From NCBI RefSeq assembly GCF_013003985.1, contig NZ_CP053073.1:2666001-2730000 (forward strand): a stretch of 64,000 nucleotides of DNA. The letters run 5' to 3'. The notes below the pieces were generated by a model. It made no database searches. It had not been told where the DNA came from and saw only the letters and a program-made list of their open reading frames with translations. Source of the DNA: Usitatibacter palustris. GTDB taxonomy: Bacteria > Pseudomonadota > Gammaproteobacteria > Burkholderiales > Usitatibacteraceae. The translations under genes and the position numbers were made by a program. Of this stretch, positions 58,532 through 64,000 are shown piece after piece; the stretch's first letter is position 1; the number at the start of each line of letters is the position of its first letter.

Positions 58532-59727
58532 GGCGTGGCGGGCTGCTGGCGTGCGAGCGGGCGCTCGTCGATGGGCGCGCACACGATGGCGGCGAAGATG
58601 CCCAGACCGATCGAGATCCACCACGCCATGTCGTAGCTGCCCTGCCGCGTGGCGATCACGCCGCCGAGCCACGCGCCGAGGAAGCCGCCGATCTGGTGGC
58701 CGAAGAACACCATCCCCGAGAGCATCGTCACGTGGCGCACGCCGTAGATCTGCGCGACGAGGCCGTTGGTGAGCGGCACGGTCGAGAGCCATACGAGGCC
58801 CATGCAGAAGGCGAAGACATAGAACACCACAGGTGACTTGGGCACGAGCAGCAGCACGAGGATCAACGCCGAGCGCAGGCCGTAGAGCCAGGTGAGGATC
58901 CATTTCTTGCTCACCTTGCCGCCGAGCCACCCCGCCGTGTATGAGCCGAACACGTTGCCGAAGCCGATCAACGCGAGCGCCATCATGCCGACCGCCGCGC
59001 TCATGCCTGAATCCTGCACGTAGCTCGGCAGGTGCAGCGCGATGAAGGCCGTGTGCACGCCACAGACGAAGTAGCTCCAGAACAACAAATGAAAGGAGCG
59101 CTGCCTCACCGCCTCGCCGATGGCCTGGCGCGCGGTCTGCGGCGCGCCGAGCGCCGCACTTCCATGCCGGCCCGCGAGTCCGGCGGCGAGCGGCACGATG
59201 AGCGACGCGGCGAAGGCGAGCGCGAAGAGCGCGCCGAACCAGCCGAAGCCCGAGATCAGGCCCTGGCCGATCGGCACCATCGCGAACTGGCCGAAGGAGC
59301 CGCCCGCGCTCGCGAGGCCCAGCGCCCACGAGCGCTTCTCGGGAGGGGCGACTTTCGCGACCACGCCGAGAACGACGCCGAAGGTCGTGCCCGACAGCGC
59401 GAAGCCGATCATGAAGCCCGCGGAAAGTCCGAAGGCGAGCGTGGACGTGGACACGGCCATCAGCGCGAGGCCGGCGACGTAAGCGAGCGCGCCCGCGACG
59501 AGGACGCGCCCCGGGCCATGGCGATCGGCGAATGCGCCGACGAACGGCACGAACGCGCCCCACAGCAGGTTCTGCAGCGCGATGGCAAAGGCGAAGTCCT
59601 CGCGCGTCCAGCCGTTGGCGATCGTCATCTGCGGCAGGAAGAGGCCCATGGTCTGGCGCACGCCCATCGCGATGAAGAGGATCGCGGCCGCGCAGATGAG
59701 CACGGTGCGCACGGACTTGCCGTTCAT
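58528..59727 (-). CDS. major facilitator superfamily transporter
   Basis: 399 aa with twelve predicted spans in two halves and the MFS loop 2-3 motif GAFADRHGPGRVLVAG near residue 64. It resembles the oxalate/formate antiporter-like or YbfB-like groups of MFS carriers; the substrate is unknown. ATG at 59727 overlaps the stop of the serine hydrolase gene (ATGA). Confidence 0.9.
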   Translation of the reverse strand: MNGKSVRTVLICAAAILFIAMGVRQTMGLFLPQMTIANGWTREDFAFAIALQNLLWGAFVPFVGAFADRHGPGRVLVAGALAYVAGLALMAVSTSTLAFGLSAGFMIGFALSGTTFGVVLGVVAKVAPPEKRSWALGLASAGGSFGQFAMVPIGQGLISGFGWFGALFALAFAASLIVPLAAGLAGRHGSAALGAPQTARQAIGEAVRQRSFHLLFWSYFVCGVHTAFIALHLPSYVQDSGMSAAVGMMALALIGFGNVFGSYTAGWLGGKVSKKWILTWLYGLRSALILVLLLVPKSPVVFYVFAFCMGLVWLSTVPLTNGLVAQIYGVRHVTMLSGMVFFGHQIGGFLGAWLGGVIATRQGSYDMAWWISIGLGIFAAIVCAPIDERPLARQQPATP

Positions 59728-61139
59728 GGCGCCTTCTTCGCGGCGAGCTCGCGGCCGCCCTGGATCAGCGTGAGCGATTCCACGGTGGCAAACGAGCCGC
59801 GCTTGAAGACCAGCTGGGCCTCGAAGGCCTTCACGAAGAAGTGATCCTGCGTGGCCTCCGCGAAGATCTCCACGGGCCCCTGATTCGTGGCCTGCGTCAT
59901 CAGGCGGTTGCCCTCGCGGAAGACGCGGATCGAGAACTCCGGCGTCAACACATAGAGGCCGACGTAATCGTCGAGCTTCGCCGGATCGAGCGCGATCGCC
60001 TCGCGCCGCACCTTCGTGGGAATCGACGTATCGACCAGATGCATCGCGAGGTCATCGAGGCTGGTCGCGCTGTCCACCAGCACCACGGCCGCGGTCTTCG
60101 CATCCGGGTTCACGGCGATCATCGCGTGGAAGCCGCCGGTCTCGCCGTTGTGGAAATAGATGCGCCCTACGCCGCGGTCGCGCACGCCCCAGGCAAACGC
60201 GGTCGACGTGCCCCGCTCCACCGCCAGGAGCTTGTGGAAGGAGAGCGCGAAAGCTTTATCCAGCGGGCTGTCGCGTCGCCCGGAGGCGGCTTCGGCAAAG
60301 CGCAGCATGTCGATCAGCGACGAGCGCAGGCCGCCCACGCCCGCGAGCGAAGGCAGGATGTCCCAGTGCGGGACCTCTTCGTATTTCGCGTTGTGTCCCT
60401 TCACGAGGCGCTTGGTGGCGTCCTCGTCGAGACGCACGCCGGTGCTCACCATGAAGAGGGGCTTCAACACGCGCTCCTCGAGCAGGCGGTCGAAGGACTT
60501 GCCCGCGCGCCGGCCCAGGACGTCCGAGAGCAGCATGAACCCGAGGTTCGAATACTCCTGCTTCGCGCCCGGATCGCTCTGCAGCTCCGTGACGGCGAGC
60601 GAATCGTAGAGCGCCTGGGTGGTGAAGGACGCATAGGGATTGGACATGTCCTTCGGCTGGAAGCCGACGGGCAGGCGCGGCAGGCCCGACGTATGCGTGA
60701 CGAGATCCTTTAACGTGATCTCGCGGCCGTTGCGCGACGGAATCTTCGCGCCCTTGGGCGCGTAATTCGACACCGGGTCGGTGAGTGCGACTTCGCCACG
60801 CTGCACCATGTCCGCGAGCACCACGCCGGTGAAGGCCTTCGAGACCGAACCGATCTCGAAGACGGAATCGCGGTCGTACTTCACGGGCCCGGCGGACTTC
60901 GTGCAGCCGAAGGCCACGCGAGTGGAGGAAGCAACGATGCCCACGGCGACGCACGTCGGGTGTTCCTCGGCAGAAAGGCGCTGGAGGATGAGCGACGTGA
61001 AGGGATCCGGGGCGAGATCCTTGGGAGGATCGGTGACCGCAGCCTGCGGAGGATCGGCAGCGAGGGCAGCAGCGGCGGCGAAGCCGGCAATCAGCGCAAG
61101 AAATCTCAAGGGTTCGTCACCGCGAGAACGGCAGGACAT
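59724..61139 (-). CDS. secreted serine hydrolase, class C beta-lactamase/esterase family
   Basis: 471 aa. Signal-like segment (LRFLALIAGFAAAAALAADPP), then the penicillin-binding fold with SxxK nucleophile Ser98-Lys101 (GSVSKAF), YSN near residue 217, and a C-terminal lipocalin-like or DUF extension. Probably a periplasmic esterase or D-aminopeptidase rather than an antibiotic-resistance enzyme. The start is taken at ATG 61139; TTG 61109 would begin directly at the signal sequence. First gene of a four-gene unit. Confidence 0.88.
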   Translation of the reverse strand: MSCRSRGDEPLRFLALIAGFAAAAALAADPPQAAVTDPPKDLAPDPFTSLILQRLSAEEHPTCVAVGIVASSTRVAFGCTKSAGPVKYDRDSVFEIGSVSKAFTGVVLADMVQRGEVALTDPVSNYAPKGAKIPSRNGREITLKDLVTHTSGLPRLPVGFQPKDMSNPYASFTTQALYDSLAVTELQSDPGAKQEYSNLGFMLLSDVLGRRAGKSFDRLLEERVLKPLFMVSTGVRLDEDATKRLVKGHNAKYEEVPHWDILPSLAGVGGLRSSLIDMLRFAEAASGRRDSPLDKAFALSFHKLLAVERGTSTAFAWGVRDRGVGRIYFHNGETGGFHAMIAVNPDAKTAAVVLVDSATSLDDLAMHLVDTSIPTKVRREAIALDPAKLDDYVGLYVLTPEFSIRVFREGNRLMTQATNQGPVEIFAEATQDHFFVKAFEAQLVFKRGSFATVESLTLIQGGRELAAKKAP

Positions 61140-61299
61140 TATACGGGCCCGCTTTCGCATGCTCCGGCCATGGGGGTGACAATCCGTAACAATCAGCAAG
61201 CCCCAGCGCATTTCACACGCCAATGCGCGGGCGCACTATTCGCGCATCCGATCCGGGTCGGGGGGCCCGGACGACACAAATGCCGAAAGGAGCAACACG

Positions 61300-61668
61300 A
61301 TGAAAGGCCGATTCCTTGCCGTTGCAGCACTGGCGCTCGCCGCCGGGCCTGCTGCCGCGGAATGCACCTGGGAGTGGCTGTGCAGTGGTGAAGGTGGCTG
61401 CAAGCAGATGCCGATTTGCAAGAGCGTCTATGACGTGCCGCCGCCCGCACCCACCGCACAACCGCCCGCGATGCCGCCACTGGGCATGCGTCCTGCGAAG
61501 TCTCCGGGACCGATGGGCACGCTCACCTGCGAGCACATCATGAGGCAGGGCAAGAGCGGCCGCTGGTACTGGGACGAAGCTTGTTTCTGCACCGATCCCA
61601 CCAAGGCGCGCGATCCCAGCGCACCGTTCGCCAACATCGTCCGCTGCCAGGCCCCGAAGAAGGAATAG
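61300..61668 (+). CDS. small secreted cysteine-rich protein
   Basis: 122 aa. Signal peptide ends GPAAA-EC. The mature part has eight cysteines in two blocks (CTWEWLCSGEGGCKQMPIC and CEHIM...CFCTDP...RC) separated by a Pro-rich linker (PPPAPTAQPPAMPP). Disulfide-bonded periplasmic or secreted protein; no family recognised. An AAAGGAG sits 8 bp upstream of the ATG. Ends 6 bp from the stop of the convergent KTSC gene. Confidence 0.75.
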   Translation: MKGRFLAVAALALAAGPAAAECTWEWLCSGEGGCKQMPICKSVYDVPPPAPTAQPPAMPPLGMRPAKSPGPMGTLTCEHIMRQGKSGRWYWDEACFCTDPTKARDPSAPFANIVRCQAPKKE

Positions 61669-61674
61669 CGGGGC

Positions 61675-61884
61675 TCACTTCACCCGGCGGGCGGTGAACT
61701 CTTCCTCGATCGAGTCCTTGTAGAAGCTCGCCGGCGACGGCGAGCTCATGAGGCGCCGATACAGCTCGGGCGAGATGTTGGCGTACTCGAACGTGCCCGA
61801 CGTGGTTTCCACCACCAGCTTGCGGTTGCGCTCGTCATAGCCGGCGCTGCGAAGGCCGGTCGCGTTGAGCTTCTTCATCTCCAC
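61675..61884 (-). CDS. KTSC domain protein
   Basis: 69 aa. YDERNRKLVVETTSGTFEYANIS then PELYRRLMSSPSPASFY matches the small KTSC domain (the tetrad corresponds to ...K/T/S/C-like ends), found fused to lysyl-tRNA synthetases and alone in phages and bacteria. GTG start at 61884 with ATG 61878 as alternative. The start lies 4 bp from the end of a MITE-like element, which supplies an AGAGG that can act as ribosome site. Confidence 0.82.
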   Translation of the reverse strand: MEMKKLNATGLRSAGYDERNRKLVVETTSGTFEYANISPELYRRLMSSPSPASFYKDSIEEEFTARRVK

Positions 61885-61887
61885 GGT

Positions 61888-62191
61888 TAGGGAGCCTCTG
61901 AAAGATGCGCAGGGGTGCGCGACGAGTCGATTTCGGGATCGATTCTAGGCGCCGAGTCCGACGCAAGGTCAAGTACCTTGCTAGGACGAGCAACGACGAA
62001 GCGGCCCGAAATCGACCGTCCCTCAGGACGTCTTCCCATGCGGGTAGACGTGCTCACGGGTTGTGGCAGATGCGGCGTCTGCTTCGTTGCTTGGCTTGCG
62101 AATAGTCCGGCTATTCGCTGCGCCGCGCGCCTCGCATCCATCCGCATCTGCCGCAACGCGCATCCCCTGGGCATCCTTCAGAGGCTCCCTA
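61888..62191. mobile_element. MITE-like element with 21-35 bp terminal inverted repeats
   Basis: Ends 61888-61908 (TAGGGAGCCTCTGAAAGATGC) and 62171-62191 are inverted with one mismatch in 21; imperfect matching continues to about 35 bp. The outer bases read TA on both sides, which would fit a TA target duplication (IS630/mariner-like), but the bases could also belong to the repeat. Interior inverted repeats: 61926-61937/62005-62016 (GTCGATTTCGGG), hairpins at 61964-61980 (CAAGGT-ACCTTG) and 62098-62118 (GCGAATAG-CTATTCGC). No transposase. It separates the KTSC and yceI-like genes and its right end completes the stop codon of the latter. Confidence 0.75.
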
Positions 62192-62788
62192 GCCCCCTGA
62201 CGGTTGCGGTTCGGGCGGCGCGTTGACGCGGTACGCCTCGATCTGGATCACGATCTTCACCTTGTCGGCGATGAACACCGCCCAGCGGCTCATGCCGAAG
62301 GCCGAGCGGCTGATCACCGTGCTTACGTCCGCGCCGCAGGTCGTGCGGATGAGGAACGGCTTTTGCGTGCAGTCGAAGTGCTCGATCTGGAGCGTCACGG
62401 GTTTCGTTTCCGCAAGCAGCGTGAGCTCGCCCATCGCGCGGCGCGGGATGCCCTTGTCGAACTCGAGGTGCGTGGACTTGAACGACATCCGCGGAAATTT
62501 CTCGACGTGGAAGAAATCCTCCCCCCGCAGGGCTTCGTCGAGGGCTGAGTTGCCGGTGCTCACCGAGGTCGTGTCAATGGCGATCTCGAGCGTTCCGGTG
62601 CCCGCTTCGCGATCGAGGATGATCTTGCCGTTCGTCTTGTCGAAGCGCCCGCGCTGCGTGGAGATTCCCAGGTGCACCACCTCGAACCCCGGGTAGGTGT
62701 GCGAGCGGTCGATCGTGTATTCCTCCGGTGCTGCGCGCGCTTGCGGCACGAGCAGGAGGGCCGTGGCGATCGCCGCGAGCGCTCTCAT
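62189..62788 (-). CDS. YceI-family periplasmic protein
   Basis: 199 aa. Signal peptide ends ARAA. The YceI lipocalin-like beta-barrel is recognisable: YTIDRSHTYPGFEVVHLGIS, then FPRMSFKSTHLEF and SAFGMSRWAVFIADKV. The family binds isoprenoid-like lipids. The stop codon TAG (62189-62191) is formed at the boundary with the MITE-like element, so the last residues (PPEPQPSGG) may not be native. ATG overlaps the msrA stop (TGATG). Confidence 0.92.
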   Translation of the reverse strand: MRALAAIATALLLVPQARAAPEEYTIDRSHTYPGFEVVHLGISTQRGRFDKTNGKIILDREAGTGTLEIAIDTTSVSTGNSALDEALRGEDFFHVEKFPRMSFKSTHLEFDKGIPRRAMGELTLLAETKPVTLQIEHFDCTQKPFLIRTTCGADVSTVISRSAFGMSRWAVFIADKVKIVIQIEAYRVNAPPEPQPSGG

Positions 62789-63396
62789 CACTTGCCCGCC
62801 TTGTCTCCCCAGAGCGCCTTCAGCCGCACATCGCGCCCGCATCCGCTGCGGTAGCCGTAGTAGCGAACCGGATTCTTCGTGTAGTAGTCCTGGTGGTAGT
62901 CCTCGGCCGGGTAGAAGGTGCTCGCCATCTCGATGGGCGTGACGATCGGCTCCTTGAAGGGCTTGCTCTTCTCGACGGCGGCCTTCGAAGCTTCCGCGGC
63001 CTTGCGCTGCGCATCGTCGTGATAGAAGACGACGGTGCGGTACTGCGTGCCGCTGTCGCAGAACTGCCGGTCCTTCACCGTGGGATCGATGTTCACCCAG
63101 AAGACCTCCATCAGCTTCTCGTAGGTGACCTTCTTCGGGTCGTACACCACTTGCAGGACCTCCACGTGGCCGCTCGCGCCCGCGCTGACTTCCTTGTATG
63201 TCGGGTTCGGCGTGCGTCCGCCCATGTAGCCGGAGATCGTCGCGACAACACCAGGCACCTTGTCGTAGGGCGGCTCCATGCACCAGAAGCAGCCGCCGCC
63301 GAACGTGGCGACCGCATGGCCGGGCGGAATGGCGGGTGCTTGCGCGAACGTGAGTGTCGCGGCGAACGTGGCGGCGAGGAATGCGAGGGTCTTCAT
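62788..63396 (-). CDS. msrA: periplasmic peptide methionine sulfoxide reductase A
   Basis: 202 aa. Signal peptide MKTLAFLAATFAATLTFAQ directs it to the periplasm. Catalytic Cys36 in GGCFWCMEPPY with Cys39 two residues on, plus the GYMGGRTPNPTY and GHVEVLQVVYDP motifs. Repairs oxidised Met residues in envelope proteins. Overlaps the start of yceI and the end of the upstream fusion gene (ATGA). Confidence 0.95.
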   Translation of the reverse strand: MKTLAFLAATFAATLTFAQAPAIPPGHAVATFGGGCFWCMEPPYDKVPGVVATISGYMGGRTPNPTYKEVSAGASGHVEVLQVVYDPKKVTYEKLMEVFWVNIDPTVKDRQFCDSGTQYRTVVFYHDDAQRKAAEASKAAVEKSKPFKEPIVTPIEMASTFYPAEDYHQDYYTKNPVRYYGYRSGCGRDVRLKALWGDKAGK

Positions 63397-64000
63397 GCGC
63401 GGGCTTCTCCGGTATTGAGCGGCAGGATCATTTCGAGTTCCCCATCCTCGTCGGCGGCGCCCGTGTGGCGGAACCCGAACTCTTCATACAGGCGCCCCAC
63501 TGCCTTGTTGGAGGGCACGTAGGAAATCTTGATGCGCTCCGCACCAGGGCGCGAGCGCGCGTAGTCGAGTGCCAGCGCGATCGCCTTGCGGCCGTAGCCG
63601 CGGCCCTGCTGGCGCGCATCGACGAGCAGGCGCCAGAAATAGAGTTCGGGTTCATCGCGTCCCGCGAGCGACGGATCGACCAGCGCGACGAGGCCCACGG
63701 GCTCCTCGTCGGCGTAGATCGCGCGCACCCAGCGGTCATCGCGATGGCTCGCCTGCCAGAGCGTCTTCGCGACGCCGGCCACGTGAAAGATCTGGCCCTG
63801 GGCGACGCGAAGATCGCCGACGGCATCGATGTTCTCCTGCGTGATCTCGCGCAGGCTCACCGCCCCGCGCTTGCCGATCGCGAGGCCCAGTTGCTTGTCA
63901 TGCCAGCGCCCGAGCACCAGCATCGCGGTCGCGGCGCCCACGAGCGCCATGAACATGTCCCACTGCGTATCCCACACGTCGCCTTGCGTGCCGAGGAAGG
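63393..64000 (-). CDS. DUF2238 membrane domain fused to a GNAT acetyltransferase, partial
   Basis: The coding sequence continues beyond position 64000. The first visible part reads FLGTQGDVWDTQWDMFMALV then GAATAMLVLGRWHDKQL, which is the typical C-terminal helix of DUF2238 (YjdF-like) membrane proteins. With no stop codon it continues into a GNAT domain: VSLREITQENIDAVGDL, DARQQGRGYGRKAIALAL (acetyl-CoA loop) and VPSNKAVGRLYEEFGF. A GTG at about 63864 could start the GNAT alone, but no stop lies between. The GNAT stop overlaps the msrA start by 4 bp. Confidence 0.7.
   Translation of the reverse strand, partial: FLGTQGDVWDTQWDMFMALVGAATAMLVLGRWHDKQLGLAIGKRGAVSLREITQENIDAVGDLRVAQGQIFHVAGVAKTLWQASHRDDRWVRAIYADEEPVGLVALVDPSLAGRDEPELYFWRLLVDARQQGRGYGRKAIALALDYARSRPGAERIKISYVPSNKAVGRLYEEFGFRHTGAADEDGELEMILPLNTGEARA

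Noticed and set aside
61887..62174. 95-codon minus-strand open frame in the MITE-like element
   Set aside because: It spans the inverted repeats, has no domain or ribosome site, and reads as repeat translation.

Overview
This window is very GC-rich, gene-dense DNA from a bacterial chromosome. Its gene content points to a betaproteobacterium (Burkholderiales/Nitrosomonadales-like): a Bug/TctC tricarboxylate receptor, a PhaM/PhaZ polyhydroxyalkanoate pair, a 'gsp' type II secretion cluster with GspC to GspN, a DUF6600/FecR-like protein, periplasmic Mo-hydroxylases, bTHX, and GGGGACAGACCCC-type REP hairpins. No rRNA, tRNA, CRISPR, phage or transposase gene was seen. Genus-level placement is not possible from the sequence alone.

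Layout. 1-5.7 kb: minus-strand transport and hydrolase genes, a response regulator, and a molybdenum-enzyme maturation set (mocA-like, xdhC, an orphan [2Fe-2S] subunit). 5.7-6.4 kb: a 686-bp gene-free stretch filled with inverted repeats. 6.4-10.2 kb: a lipoprotein hydrolase, a 56-aa membrane protein and an IorAB-type periplasmic molybdenum hydroxylase. 10.3-12.5 kb: an NTF2-like protein and a peptide-type solute-binding protein. 12.5-24.1 kb: a complete type II secretion operon, gspC-D-E-(unknown)-F-G-H-I-J-K-L-M-N, almost all translationally coupled and hit by small palindromic repeats at three places. It runs on into a YheT-like hydrolase and a phosphomannomutase/phosphoglucomutase. 26.5-29.0 kb: a cupredoxin gene overlapping a membrane adenylate/guanylate cyclase. 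29.0-29.6 kb: two large nested palindromes between convergent genes. 29.6-31.2 kb: phaM-phaZ. 31.2-43.5 kb: mostly housekeeping and detoxification genes (Pip, AraC, VOC, SDR, GST, TetR-hydrolase, NudL, MaiA), then an ECF sigma factor, a putative anti-sigma factor and a secreted protein, then bTHX.

43.5-55.0 kb is a tight six-gene minus-strand unit. It starts with an unusual 964-aa protein (wHTH-like N-terminus, more than 400 residues of charged helix, one membrane span, AsmA-like C-terminus) and continues with an MsbA-like ABC exporter, an S9 peptidase, a metal P-type ATPase, a CorA-like membrane protein and a DUF924 protein. 55.2-57.1 kb: a FecR/DUF6600 Trp- and Pro-rich secreted protein. 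57.1-57.4 kb: a second copy of the nested palindrome, again between convergent genes. 57.4-61.1 kb: a four-gene unit (serine hydrolase, MFS, 45-aa membrane protein, tandem-thioredoxin protein). 61.3-64 kb: small secreted and KTSC genes, a MITE-like element with about 21-35 bp inverted ends, and an operon of a DUF2238-GNAT fusion (cut by the window edge), periplasmic msrA and yceI.

The most unusual signals are a family of about 240-bp nested palindromes that fill convergent intergenic gaps, REP-type repeats that have entered coding sequence of the secretion machine (gspE zinc loop, gspH leader peptide), the AsmA/long-helix chimera, and the DUF2238-GNAT fusion.
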